This document shows positions 1 to 8,238 of a stretch of 64,000 nt of DNA, in pieces. The notes beneath the pieces were generated by a model. It worked only from the letters and a program-made list of their open reading frames with translations, was not told the origin of the DNA and searched no databases. How positions within the stretch are numbered: the first letter of the stretch is position 1; each line of letters starts with the position of its first letter. The stretch is from Halarcobacter sp. (GTDB lineage: Bacteria; Campylobacterota; Campylobacteria; Campylobacterales; Arcobacteraceae). The stretch lies in contig NZ_OY781470.1 in the NCBI RefSeq assembly GCF_963676935.1, forward strand, positions 3,010,680 to 3,074,679. The letters are read 5' to 3'. The position numbers were made by a program, and so were the translations under genes.

Positions 1-474
1 GATTAAAGGTTTAAGGGCATTAATTAAAAATTCATTTTCACTTAATGCAGCCAAATTTAGATGGAAATCACAAGATGATTTAACATATTCCCCATTTCTA
101 TTGGATAGTTTCAAGTACTCTTCTGTATCAATGTTTTCTAAAATTGATGATAGGTCTAAATTTTCCTTTGAATGTCTTTTTGTAACAATTTCAACAATAC
201 CTGCTTCAATTATTTTTCTTGTTGTAAAAATATCTTTTGCCTTCTCTTCACTAAGCCAAACGACATTAAACCCTTGATTTTTTTTATAACTTAAAATTCC
301 CATAGTTTGTAGTTTACTAAAGGCTTTTCTTACAACATCTCTACTTGTGTTTAACTCTTTTGCTAAAACACTTTCTGATAATTTAGTACCTGGTTGAAGA
401 TTTTTTGTAAAAATTGCATCAAATATAAAGTTTACAATATTATCCTCTAAAGTAAATAAATCTTTTTTATCCAT
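1..474 (-). CDS. GntR-family (FCD-type) transcriptional regulator, C-terminus cut by window edge
   Basis: The reading frame opens with ATG at 474 and stays open to base 1, giving 158 residues of an incomplete protein. The N-terminal 75 residues form a GntR winged helix: LQPGTKLSESVLAKELNTSR, then DVVRKAFSKLQTMGILSYKK and a wing ending NQGFNVVWL. After this, the helical start of an FCD effector domain is visible (TTRKIIEAGIVEIVTKRHS). FCD regulators bind small carboxylates or related metabolites and usually repress a neighbouring catabolic operon. The next genes are a racemase and an ABC importer, and the importer promoter has boxes of the GntR type, so this is the likely regulator. The ligand cannot be told. 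Confidence 0.85.
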   Translation of the reverse strand, partial: MDKKDLFTLEDNIVNFIFDAIFTKNLQPGTKLSESVLAKELNTSRDVVRKAFSKLQTMGILSYKKNQGFNVVWLSEEKAKDIFTTRKIIEAGIVEIVTKRHSKENLDLSSILENIDTEEYLKLSNRNGEYVKSSCDFHLNLAALSENEFLINALKPLI

Positions 475-529
475 TAAAAGTTTCTCCCACTTTTTTCCAT
501 TTTGTGCTAGTTTATTATATTATAATTTA

Positions 530-561
530 CATTCTAGTTTCTGTAAATAATAACCAGAATG
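530..561. promoter_or_regulatory. Inverted repeat upstream of the GntR gene
   Basis: CATTCTAGTT (530-539) is mirrored by AACCAGAATG (552-561), 9 of 10 bases matching. It lies just upstream of an AT-rich -10-like stretch (TTATAATATAAT on the minus strand) that could start the GntR gene. It may be an autoregulatory operator. It does not resemble the TTGTnnACAA boxes found further along. Confidence 0.3.
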
Positions 562-626
562 CAATTAATATAAACGGCACACCAAAATTTTACGTTAAAG
601 CTATCTCATATAAAGTTAATGTTTTC

Positions 627-1325
627 TCACTTTTCAATAGGATAGGCATATGCATTTATTTTACTTGTCATTAGTTTTGCCCCAACCATTGATTCAGCCA
701 TCTTAATTGCACATAAAACACCATCAACAACTGGAATATTACACCTTTTTGATAACTCAATTGTTAAATCAGCCATTCCCGCACACCCTAAAATAATAGC
801 TTCGCAATTATCTTCTTTAACTGCTTTTAAAATTTCACTCTCTATTTTTTCCATTGCATTACAAGTGCCATCTTCTAAAGAAAGAACTGGAATATCAGCT
901 GCTCTTACTTTTCTACAAAATTTATCCATACCATATTTATGTGATAACTCTTCTATAATTGGAATAGCTCTATTTAAAGTAGTTACCACCGAAAAACTAG
1001 AAGAAACAATTGATGTCATATGCATAGCTGCTTCACAAATACCTATAACTGGACCATCTACAAGCTCCCTTGCAGCTTCTAATCCTGGGTCATCAAAGCA
1101 AGCAACCACATATGCATCTGCACCCCACTCTTTTGCTTTTTTAATTTCATCCATAAGCCCCATTAAACTTTTTACTTCATCAAAATGTCCTTCAATACTT
1201 TTTGGAGTATTTATAGGATTTGAAGCCCAAATTTGGGTATCAGGATTTTTGAATTTTAAGGCAACCTCTTCACACTTTTTTGTCATAGATTCTGTAGAGT
1301 TTGGGTTTATAATTGCAAGTTTCAT
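627..1325 (-). CDS. Asp/Glu/hydantoin racemase family protein (hydantoin or allantoin racemase)
   Basis: A 232-residue protein of the cofactor-independent aspartate/glutamate/hydantoin racemase family, normal length. Two catalytic cysteines are in place: Cys76 in VVACFDDPG and Cys181 in ILGCAGM. The N-terminus IINPNSTESMT is typical of the hydantoin/allantoin racemase (HpxA/HyuE) branch. Such enzymes interconvert enantiomers of hydantoins or allantoin so that a stereospecific hydrolase can use both. It is the last gene of the ABC operon: its ATG overlaps the livF-like stop by one base (TAATG) and has a strong AGGAGG site. Linkage to allA favours a ureide substrate. Allantoin versus hydantoin is not decided by sequence. 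Confidence 0.85.
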   Translation of the reverse strand: MKLAIINPNSTESMTKKCEEVALKFKNPDTQIWASNPINTPKSIEGHFDEVKSLMGLMDEIKKAKEWGADAYVVACFDDPGLEAARELVDGPVIGICEAAMHMTSIVSSSFSVVTTLNRAIPIIEELSHKYGMDKFCRKVRAADIPVLSLEDGTCNAMEKIESEILKAVKEDNCEAIILGCAGMADLTIELSKRCNIPVVDGVLCAIKMAESMVGAKLMTSKINAYAYPIEK

Positions 1326-2044
1326 TAGTGGGTTCCTCCTAAGTATAGTTCAATTATTCGTTCATCGTGCATTAAATCTTTTGAGTTTCCACTTAATAAT
1401 ACTTCGCCAAGTTGCATTGCGTAGGCTCTATTTGAAACCTTTAGTGCCATTCTTGAGTTTTGTTCAACTAGGATAACAGAGACTTTATCCTCTTTATTAA
1501 TTTGTACAATTGATCTTGCAATATCTTGAACTAGTTTTGGGGCAATACCAAGACTTGGTTCATCCATTAGTAAAACTTTGGGTCTAGACATAAGAGCACG
1601 TCCAATAACCATCATTTGTTGCTCCCCTCCACTCATAGTGCTTGCTTGTTGTTTATATCTTTCTTTAAGTCTTGGAAACTTTTCTAAAACTTTTTCTAAA
1701 TCCTCTTTAATTCCATCTTTATCTTTTCTAGTAAAAGCACCCATTAAAAGATTATCCTTTACACTCATATAAGGAAATACTCTTCTTCCCTCAGGAGTCA
1801 TGGCAATACCTTTTTCAACTATTTTAGAAGGACTTACACCATTTAGACTTTCCCCATTGAAAATCACTTCACCTGAACTTGGTTTTTTAAGACCTGTTAT
1901 TGCTTTTAGAATTGAAGATTTTCCAGCTCCATTGGCTCCAATTAAAGTGATAGTTTCACCCTCTTCAAGAGTTAAATTTACTTTTTTTACTGCTCTTACT
2001 TGGTCGTAGTTTATTTCTAAATCTTTACACTCTAATAATGCCAT
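1325..2044 (-). CDS. Branched-chain/amide-type ABC transporter ATPase (LivF-like)
   Basis: 239-residue cytoplasmic ATPase of the HAAT (LivF) type. Walker A is GANGAGKSS near residue 36, the signature is MSGGEQQMMVIGRALM, and Walker B is VLLMDEPSLG. It pairs with the LivG-like subunit encoded just upstream to drive the two membrane subunits. The preceding gene ends one base before this ATG, so expression is coupled. The whole unit reads binding protein, LivH, LivM, LivG, LivF, racemase, all on one strand with gaps of a few bases. The substrate is unknown; the racemase and nearby allA and ureD suggest a ureide, hydantoin or purine compound rather than leucine. Confidence 0.88.
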   Translation of the reverse strand: MALLECKDLEINYDQVRAVKKVNLTLEEGETITLIGANGAGKSSILKAITGLKKPSSGEVIFNGESLNGVSPSKIVEKGIAMTPEGRRVFPYMSVKDNLLMGAFTRKDKDGIKEDLEKVLEKFPRLKERYKQQASTMSGGEQQMMVIGRALMSRPKVLLMDEPSLGIAPKLVQDIARSIVQINKEDKVSVILVEQNSRMALKVSNRAYAMQLGEVLLSGNSKDLMHDERIIELYLGGTH

Positions 2045-2045
2045 G

Positions 2046-2828
2046 TTAAATTCCTAACTCTTCATCTTCTACACCTAAGTAAGCTTCTATTACTTTAGGG
2101 TTTTTTTGAATCTCAGCAGGTTTCCCTTCTGCTATTTTTTCACCAAAACTAATAACTACAATTCTGTCTGATATCTCCATAACAGCTGGCATATCGTGTT
2201 CCACCAATAAAACAGTTACCCCTGAGTTTTTAATTTGTTTAACCATATCCATACATCTTCTTGTCTCATCATGATTCATCCCTGCAAAAGGCTCATCAAG
2301 AAGTAATATTTTTGGTTTGCAAGCTAAAGCATTTGCAATACCTAAACCCCTTAATAAACCATGGGGAAGATTTGATGCAAGCTCATCTTTAACATCACTT
2401 AAGCCTAAAAACTCAATAATCTCATCGGCAGATTTACCAAATCTTTGAGTATCTTCTTTTGCTAATTTTGTATTAAAGAAAAAACCCAAAAGATTTGATT
2501 TTGCTTGTAATTGGTGGGCTATAATAATATTATCCCTAACACTCATACTTTTAAAAACTGTTGTTTCTTGAAAGGTTCTAACTACACCTTTTCTTGCTAC
2601 AATATGTGGTTTTAAACCAGATATTTTTTCTTTATTAAAAATCACTTCCCCAGAACTTGGGCGCAAAAATGAAGAGATTAGTTTAAATGTTGTTGATTTC
2701 CCTGCTCCATTTGGACCAATAACAGATAAAATCTCCCCTTCATAAACTTCAAAGGTGACATCATTTACAGCATATAAAGAACCAAATTTTTTTGTTAGAT
2801 TGTTTATCTCTAAAACTCTTTTTTTCAT
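2046..2828 (-). CDS. Branched-chain/amide-type ABC transporter ATPase (LivG-like)
   Basis: 260-residue second ATPase of the importer. Walker A is GPNGAGKSTTFK, Walker B LLLDEPFAGMN, and the H-loop VLLVEHDM is intact. The signature region reads LPHGLLRGLGIANAL, whereas LivG proteins generally carry a version of L-S/A-x-G-Q-Q-R-x-L-E-I-A; the glutamines and the glutamate are replaced. This may be a subfamily trait. The start overlaps the LivM stop as ATGA. The long insertion between Walker A and the signature (LGFFFNTKLAKEDTQRFGKS) is normal for LivG. Confidence 0.87.
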   Translation of the reverse strand: MKKRVLEINNLTKKFGSLYAVNDVTFEVYEGEILSVIGPNGAGKSTTFKLISSFLRPSSGEVIFNKEKISGLKPHIVARKGVVRTFQETTVFKSMSVRDNIIIAHQLQAKSNLLGFFFNTKLAKEDTQRFGKSADEIIEFLGLSDVKDELASNLPHGLLRGLGIANALACKPKILLLDEPFAGMNHDETRRCMDMVKQIKNSGVTVLLVEHDMPAVMEISDRIVVISFGEKIAEGKPAEIQKNPKVIEAYLGVEDEELGI

Positions 2829-3790
2829 TTTTTAAACCTTAAACTCAAAATTCCATTTGGTAAAAATACCATTAAAATAATCATTATCCCTGAGTAGATT
2901 AGTAGTTGATACTCTTTAAATACAAATAATAAATCCCAAGAAAAATACAATACAAAAGAACCTAATATTGGTCCAAATACATAGGCTAAACCACCTAAGA
3001 ATGTATAAAGCATATAGTTAATTGAGTCAGCTACTTGGAAAGTAGTTGGATAAACTGATTGGGTAAGGTTTATAAAAATTGCTCCTCCAACTCCACCAAA
3101 AAATGAAGCAATGGCATAAGAGATAACTCTTAAATATGCAATATTTACCCCAAAAGAGGAAGCTAACTCTTCATTTTGTTGTAAAGATCTAAGTAAAATC
3201 CCCATTCTTGATTTTGTAAGTCTATACATTATTGCAAAAGTTATAATCATAGCAATTACTGCAAGATAATAAAATCCGATTTTACTGTTTTCCATAGTGG
3301 CAAAATCTGGGATAAGTGTTAGTCCAAAAATACTAAGTTCCCCTGGTAATGGAATATTTGTAATCCCCCTAGGACCATTTGTAATTGGAACTAAAGCTAT
3401 TGCTAGAAGTTTTGCAACTTCTGTTAAAGTTAGTGTAATCATAGAAAAATACACCCCTTTTAATCTTAAAATAGGGATACCTATTAGAATACTAAAAAAA
3501 GCTGCTACAAACCCTGCTACAAAAATAGATATCCAAAAAGATAAACCTAATTGGGTAACTAAAACAGCAGTTGTATATGCTCCAATTAGGGCATAAGCTC
3601 CTTGTCCTATATTGATTCTTCCCATATAAAAAGTTAACCAAACTCCTGCACTAATCATAGAAAGAACAGCAACTGAGGTGATACCATAAAGGTAATCATT
3701 TCTTTGTGTTAAAACTAAAACACTAGGTATAACAATTAATAAAACTATTAATGCAATTATTACTTTTAATATAAAACTTTTATTTTCCAC
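2825..3790 (-). CDS. Branched-chain/amide-type ABC transporter permease (LivM-like)
   Basis: 321-residue inner-membrane permease with about nine to ten hydrophobic segments. It has the LivM hallmark RINIGQGAYALIGAYTTAVL near residue 55 and a cytoplasmic coupling loop LTKSRMGILLRSLQQNEELASSFGV that contacts the ATPases. It is translated in an operon between LivH (3-base gap) and LivG (ATGA overlap). Together with LivH it forms the channel through which the substrate, delivered by the periplasmic binding protein, crosses the membrane. Confidence 0.87.
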   Translation of the reverse strand: MENKSFILKVIIALIVLLIVIPSVLVLTQRNDYLYGITSVAVLSMISAGVWLTFYMGRINIGQGAYALIGAYTTAVLVTQLGLSFWISIFVAGFVAAFFSILIGIPILRLKGVYFSMITLTLTEVAKLLAIALVPITNGPRGITNIPLPGELSIFGLTLIPDFATMENSKIGFYYLAVIAMIITFAIMYRLTKSRMGILLRSLQQNEELASSFGVNIAYLRVISYAIASFFGGVGGAIFINLTQSVYPTTFQVADSINYMLYTFLGGLAYVFGPILGSFVLYFSWDLLFVFKEYQLLIYSGIMIILMVFLPNGILSLRFKK

Positions 3791-3793
3791 AAA

Positions 3794-4666
3794 TCACCCC
3801 CAAGGTTTACCCATAAGTCCTTGTGGACGAAGAGTAAGAAATATCATTAAACATACAAATATAGTAAGGTAAGTTACATCTCCTGGAAGATAGTAAAGAC
3901 CAAAAGCTTCAACAAGACCTAAAATAAATCCACCTAAGATAGCACCTGAAATAACCCCAGCCCCACCAATCATAATCATTGTAAAAGCTTGAATAGAGAT
4001 ACCTCCCCCAATACCAGAGTTTACCCCTGTAATAGTTACTAATAAACTTCCTGCAACACCTGCTAGCATTGCTCCAAGTGCAAAGCCAAATAAGCTGTAT
4101 TTATCTAAATCAACCCCCATTAGTTGAGCTGCTGTTTTATCTTGAGCTAAAGCTCTCATAGCTCGACCTGGTTTTGAATATTGCATAAAAAGAATAAATG
4201 AAACAATTAAAACTATTGCAATTAATCCAATAACAATTCTGTTATAAGGGATGATTAAATCTATTCCATAATCTTCACCAAAAAATACTCCATCAACAAG
4301 TGCTGGAACACTTCGTTGTTTCTCCCCAAATACAATTAGTATTAATGAATCTAAGAAAAAAGCAGTACCAGCAGCAAGAAGCATTGAACTCTCTTCTCTA
4401 ACAGATCTTTTTAAGACGGTATTGAAAAGATATTTTTCAAATATGGCACCTATTAGTGCTAATGTTAAACCTGAAGCAATAATAGCTACAATAAAAGGAA
4501 GTCCTAGTTTCCCATAAACATAGTAAGTTACAAATGCACCTAAAACATACATTTGTCCATGTGCAAAGTTTAATATACTCATAAGTGAGAATATTAGTGT
4601 TAAACCTAAGGCAATAAGGGCATATTGAGCACCTGTAATTAAACCATTGAGTAGTATTTGTTCCAT
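3794..4666 (-). CDS. Branched-chain/amide-type ABC transporter permease (LivH-like)
   Basis: 290-residue inner-membrane permease. LivH signatures are LNGLITGAQYALIALGLTLIF at the N-terminus, LNFAHGQMYVLGAF, and the coupling loop SKPGRAMRALAQDKTAAQLMGV. Eight or so hydrophobic segments are visible and the length is typical. It follows the binding-protein gene after a 55-base gap that contains a 9-bp hairpin. It acts with the LivM-like subunit. Confidence 0.87.
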   Translation of the reverse strand: MEQILLNGLITGAQYALIALGLTLIFSLMSILNFAHGQMYVLGAFVTYYVYGKLGLPFIVAIIASGLTLALIGAIFEKYLFNTVLKRSVREESSMLLAAGTAFFLDSLILIVFGEKQRSVPALVDGVFFGEDYGIDLIIPYNRIVIGLIAIVLIVSFILFMQYSKPGRAMRALAQDKTAAQLMGVDLDKYSLFGFALGAMLAGVAGSLLVTITGVNSGIGGGISIQAFTMIMIGGAGVISGAILGGFILGLVEAFGLYYLPGDVTYLTIFVCLMIFLTLRPQGLMGKPWG

Positions 4667-4693
4667 AAAATCAATTCCCTATTTTTTCATAAT

Positions 4694-4715
4694 AGAGGTA
4701 TCAAAAGATACCTCT
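4694..4715. terminator. Hairpin between binding-protein gene and livH-like gene
   Basis: AGAGGTATC and GATACCTCT form a perfect 9-bp stem around an AAAA loop. In the direction of the operon it is not followed by a real T-run, so it is more likely a partial terminator or an mRNA-stabilising hairpin that raises binding-protein levels relative to the rest. Confidence 0.5.
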
Positions 4716-4721
4716 TTTAAA

Positions 4722-5891
4722 TTAATCTGCTTGACCTACGAATAGTGTTTCAAACTTTCCATTTTTGTAAATTTTTGGAGTTAAAGGAACCCCTAACTGT
4801 CTATTTTGACCAAATGTAGTTTTTCCTACAAATTTAAGTTTTGCATCTTTGTCTTTGAAGAAAAGGTTTGGTGCTGACCAACCTGAATCTACAGTCTTTA
4901 AAAACTCATCCGCATCATTGATAGCTTTTGGATTTGATTTCATCACAGCTAAAATATACTCTAAAGCAAATACTTTTGTATTTGATTCATCGTTGTATTC
5001 ACCATATTTATTAGTATAGTGCTCAACCCATTTTTCCATTTTCTCTGATTGAATAGAAGCATCTGCTCCACCTTGACAAATAAATCCATTTGCTGCATCT
5101 CCAGCACCCTCTTTTAAAATACTTGCATCAAGTGCAGTTCCAGCTGCCATATAACCTTTAAAACCTAATTGTCTTGCTGTTTTAATAATTAGTGGTGCAG
5201 TAGCAGGAGATACTCCTGATAGAACTAAAAGGTCAGGTTTTTTCTTAATAATTGGAGTAATTACTGAAAAGAAATCTCTAGTGTCAGCTTTATATGTAGC
5301 TTTTGCTTCAACAACTTTTAAACCTAAGTCTTGGGCGATTTTAATACCATTGTCCCTTTGGTTTAGTGGATCAGCTGCATTTGCTGCAATGAATGCTACA
5401 GATTTAACACCTTTATTATCTTTTAGCCATTTATAAACTGATGGTTCCCATTGATATGAAGCAATCATTCCAAATACAGCATAGTTTGCTGGTTTTACAT
5501 ATAAACTTTTATCAAAGGCATATGGAAAATATACAATTTTGTTTCTCTCTGCAATTGGTTTTACCGCAATTGCTTGGGCATCATCATTTGGACCAACTAC
5601 ATATTTAATACCCTCTTGTGCCATTTTTTCCATACCAGCAACTGCAATTTTTGGATCGAATGCATCATCAAAAGGTACAATCTCTACTTTGTATTTTTTA
5701 CCACCAATTTCTACACCACCATTTTTATTATATATGTCTGCTGATGTTTCCATTGATCTTACATTTGAAGTACCCCATGCAGCATTTGCACCTGAAAGTG
5801 TTCCAACAAATCCAATCTTTATAGTCTCTTGAGCTAAAAGTACACTACTTAGCATCCCTACTGCTAAACCTATTTTCAGAAATCTTTTCAT
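4722..5891 (-). CDS. Periplasmic substrate-binding protein of branched-chain/amide ABC importer
   Basis: 389 residues with a signal peptide (MKRFLKIGLAVGMLSSVLLA, cleavage about residue 20). The mature start IKIGFVGTLSGANAAWGTSN is the classic type I periplasmic binding fold of the LivJ/amide family. Further motifs are VGPNDDAQAIAVKPIAERNK and GYMAAGTALDASILKEGAG. First gene of a six-gene operon ending in a racemase. It is clearly distinct from UrtA further right, so it should not be read as a second urea binding protein. The ligand is unknown. The start has a good AAGGAG site, and three GntR-type boxes lie about 65-100 bases upstream. Confidence 0.88.
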   Translation of the reverse strand: MKRFLKIGLAVGMLSSVLLAQETIKIGFVGTLSGANAAWGTSNVRSMETSADIYNKNGGVEIGGKKYKVEIVPFDDAFDPKIAVAGMEKMAQEGIKYVVGPNDDAQAIAVKPIAERNKIVYFPYAFDKSLYVKPANYAVFGMIASYQWEPSVYKWLKDNKGVKSVAFIAANAADPLNQRDNGIKIAQDLGLKVVEAKATYKADTRDFFSVITPIIKKKPDLLVLSGVSPATAPLIIKTARQLGFKGYMAAGTALDASILKEGAGDAANGFICQGGADASIQSEKMEKWVEHYTNKYGEYNDESNTKVFALEYILAVMKSNPKAINDADEFLKTVDSGWSAPNLFFKDKDAKLKFVGKTTFGQNRQLGVPLTPKIYKNGKFETLFVGQAD

Positions 5892-5917
5892 CTTTTGTCT
5901 CCTTAATATATGTAATA

Positions 5918-5932
5918 TTTATCACTGATAAA
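5918..5932. promoter_or_regulatory. Short perfect palindrome in the ABC operon promoter region
   Basis: TTTATCA-C-TGATAAA, 7-bp arms around one base, 27 bases upstream of the binding-protein ATG and downstream of the three TTGTnnACAA boxes. It could be an operator or a weak hairpin in the leader. Nothing else supports a role. Confidence 0.3.
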
Positions 5933-5954
5933 TTATGAAAATCATCTTATCAGA

Positions 5955-5990
5955 TTGTAGACAATAATTGTTCACAATAATTGTCTACAA
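5955..5990. promoter_or_regulatory. Three tandem GntR-type operator boxes (TTGTnnACAA), 13-bp period
   Basis: TTGTAGACAA (5955-5964), TTGTTCACAA (5968-5977) and TTGTCTACAA (5981-5990) each fit TTGTnnACAA, a form of the TnGTnnnACnA half-palindrome pattern known for FadR/FCD GntR regulators. The centres are exactly 13 bp apart, and the outer two are reverse complements of each other. They sit upstream of the ABC importer operon, whose far end is next to a GntR/FCD gene. This is a strong candidate site for that regulator. The rest of the 304-base gene-free stretch (5892-6195) is AT-rich and shows no gene. Confidence 0.65.
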
Positions 5991-6195
5991 TTTATACAAT
6001 CTAGAAAAATATAAATTTCTTTATAGACTCAATAGTTTTTTATAAAAAATATGAATAAGCAGTTTTAATGGGATATATAGTGTATTATATGATTGTTTAG
6101 AGGATTAATATGTATATAATATATTCATATTTATGTTGAGAATTTATGTTATGGATTTAAAATATACAAAGTTAAAAGGACTGATTCTCTAATTT

Positions 6196-7362
6196 CTATG
6201 CTTCTTTCTTTTTATTAAAATTGATATATGCTAAAGGTAAGGAACCAATTAGAATTAAAGCAATACAAAAGCTTGTAACTCCATTATATTTATAATATTC
6301 CCAAAAAATTGATGGTAAGAAAGTTCCTAAGCAACCACCAAGATAAAAGAAACTTTGATACAAAATAGATATTGTAGCTTTTTTTTCAGGTACTAATTCT
6401 CCAAGATAAGTGGGTGTAACTGATTGCACAGAAAACATTCCCATAGTTACAAGCCCAAGTCCAGCTATTACTAAACTAATTGATTGGGATAGGGTTAAAA
6501 ATATACCTAAGATTAAAATGGCAATACCTAAATATATAATTCTTAATCTTCCAATAATATCTGAATATCTCCCAGCAAGGGGACTTATAATCACCCCTAA
6601 TAGTAAGACTAAGAATATATTACCCAATTGGCTAGCATCTAGATTAAAAGGTTCTTGGGCTAAATGATATGTGGCAAAAGTTGAAATTGCCATAAATGAG
6701 AAAAATACTATAGTGGGAATAATCAATACTGATAATATTTTTATATTTGAAAGGAAACTAAATAAGGCATCTTTATTAATTACTCTTTTATTTGTTAATT
6801 CTGTTTTGTTAACTGGCAATGCAAAAATCATTGCAAAAAAAGCAATAAATAAAAGAATAGCAAATACTAAAAAAGCAATTCTCCATGAGTATAAAAAAGT
6901 AATCCATCCAGCTAATAGTCTTCCAATAACAGCACCAAAACTAGTTGCTGCCATATAAATACCCATACCTAAACCTCGATGGTTTTTTGGATAAATCTCT
7001 TGAACATAAGAGAGCATAATTGCTGTTATCCCAGGGACAAATACTCCTTGTAAAAATCTACTAAAAAGAAGAACATAAAAATTTGAAGTTATAGATGATA
7101 ATAAAACAGAAAGGAAAAGGAAGAAAGTACAAAATATCATAATATTTTTCTTTCCAAAACGATTTGATATGGGAATATAAAAAGGTGTTGCAATCATCAA
7201 AACAAATAACATGCCAGAGAGTAGTAAGTTTATTTCTAAAACACTTATGTGAAATACTCCTTTTAATGTTGGTAAAATTGCTTGGGGTGTATATATTGTT
7301 GAAAATACTATTGTAACAACAACGAAAAGAATAATTGAAGTTTTTATTATAGAGGTTTGCAT
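6196..7362 (-). CDS. MFS transporter (YnfM/AraJ-type)
   Basis: 388 residues with 12 predicted membrane helices. It has the MFS loop 2-3 motif (NRFGKKNIMIF) and its second-half repeat (GRYSDIIGRLRIIYLG). The sequence resembles the YnfM/AraJ drug-efflux-like branch (LQGVFVPGITAIMLSYVQEI). It is the last gene after allA and ureD, in the same direction with an 80-base gap to ureD. A ureide, purine or breakdown product is possible as substrate by context only. Its ribosome site GAAGGA lies in one arm of a 6-bp inverted repeat. Confidence 0.8.
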   Translation of the reverse strand: MQTSIIKTSIILFVVVTIVFSTIYTPQAILPTLKGVFHISVLEINLLLSGMLFVLMIATPFYIPISNRFGKKNIMIFCTFFLFLSVLLSSITSNFYVLLFSRFLQGVFVPGITAIMLSYVQEIYPKNHRGLGMGIYMAATSFGAVIGRLLAGWITFLYSWRIAFLVFAILLFIAFFAMIFALPVNKTELTNKRVINKDALFSFLSNIKILSVLIIPTIVFFSFMAISTFATYHLAQEPFNLDASQLGNIFLVLLLGVIISPLAGRYSDIIGRLRIIYLGIAILILGIFLTLSQSISLVIAGLGLVTMGMFSVQSVTPTYLGELVPEKKATISILYQSFFYLGGCLGTFLPSIFWEYYKYNGVTSFCIALILIGSLPLAYINFNKKKEA

Positions 7363-7369
7363 GAATGGT

Positions 7370-7385
7370 CCTTCATATCTGAAGG
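7370..7385 (-). promoter_or_regulatory. Inverted repeat covering the MFS gene ribosome-binding site
   Basis: CCTTCA-TATC-TGAAGG. On the minus strand the arm next to the MFS start includes the GAAGGA ribosome site, so a hairpin here could mask it. The stem is only six pairs. Confidence 0.3.
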
Positions 7386-7441
7386 GGATATTTTATGGCA
7401 GAAAAAATTAAATATATGTTAAGTGATAATGAAAAAATAAA

Positions 7442-8191
7442 TTAATTTTTTCCTAAATTAAACTCATTTTTTTCTAAAAAACTTCTATAAAGAATCCAAA
7501 TTTGTTTTTGATCTTTTTTTATATCAATCATATCTTTTGAAGATAATGAACCTAAAATCATATTTTTAGATTTAGAAAAAGTAAAAGAGTTAAAACCATT
7601 TGAATGTAGGGTATTAAGAAATTTTTCATTGTCATTTGTTTTTATATAAAGCTTTAAATATATATAGTTTTTGTTTTCATGTCTTTTTATATAATCTTTT
7701 AAATCTTTTCCTAACACTTCAAAGTTTTCATAATACTCTAATTCTTTATTGCAGAAAAATTTATTTCTAACTAACATTGAATCAAAATCAAAATGTTCGT
7801 AACTTCTCCCTTGTGTTAAGATATCACTATAAAAAAAAGTTGAATTTTCATCAGCATCGATTCTAAGTATTTGTAAAAGTTTTGAACTTTTATATAAAAT
7901 AAGTTCATCATTCAAAAATTCTAAATTTGAATTTTTTAGTTTGATATTTATATAGTTTATTCCAAAATCTTTTTTAGACGGATAAACTTTCGTTGCAGAT
8001 TCCGTTGTAAAAATTGCATTTGAATTTTCAAGGTTTATATTTGATTTAATTCTATCATTGGGGAAAATCCCCTCCCCAATACTAAGTAGTTTTATATAAT
8101 TCTCAGTATCGTTAAAATAATAATACCTAGTAGGAAGTTGAAGTTTATTTAGGGAAAATATTTCATTTGTAAAATTTATTGATATACTCAT
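7442..8191 (-). CDS. ureD: Urease accessory protein UreD (UreH)
   Basis: 249 residues matching UreD along its length: GEGIFPNDRIKSNINLENSN corresponds to the GG-x-GD-x-L element, IFTTESATKVYPSK to the TTQxATKxY motif, LEFLNDELILYKSSKLLQ to LEYLPxxxIPF, and DILTQGRSYEHF to the EILxxGR element. UreD is the scaffold of the UreDFG nickel-insertion complex on apo-urease in the cytoplasm. Divergence is high and the protein is slightly short, but the motif order is right. No urease structural gene or other accessory gene is in this window, so it is separated from its partners. It lies 47 bases after allA, whose product releases urea. Confidence 0.72.
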   Translation of the reverse strand: MSISINFTNEIFSLNKLQLPTRYYYFNDTENYIKLLSIGEGIFPNDRIKSNINLENSNAIFTTESATKVYPSKKDFGINYINIKLKNSNLEFLNDELILYKSSKLLQILRIDADENSTFFYSDILTQGRSYEHFDFDSMLVRNKFFCNKELEYYENFEVLGKDLKDYIKRHENKNYIYLKLYIKTNDNEKFLNTLHSNGFNSFTFSKSKNMILGSLSSKDMIDIKKDQKQIWILYRSFLEKNEFNLGKN

Positions 8192-8238
8192 AATCTCTTT
8201 TTCTATTTTATTTAAATCTATTTACTTGTTTTATAAAA

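Noticed and set aside
865-1476. 203-codon open frame on the plus strand
   Set aside because: Lies antisense to the racemase and livF-like genes, which have clear family motifs; the translation has none.
4722-5891. First binding protein read as another urea-binding UrtA
   Set aside because: It lacks the UrtA motifs (FGCWTSVSRKSVLPVVEE, FYPVQYEGEE) and its permeases lack the UrtB/UrtC extensions.
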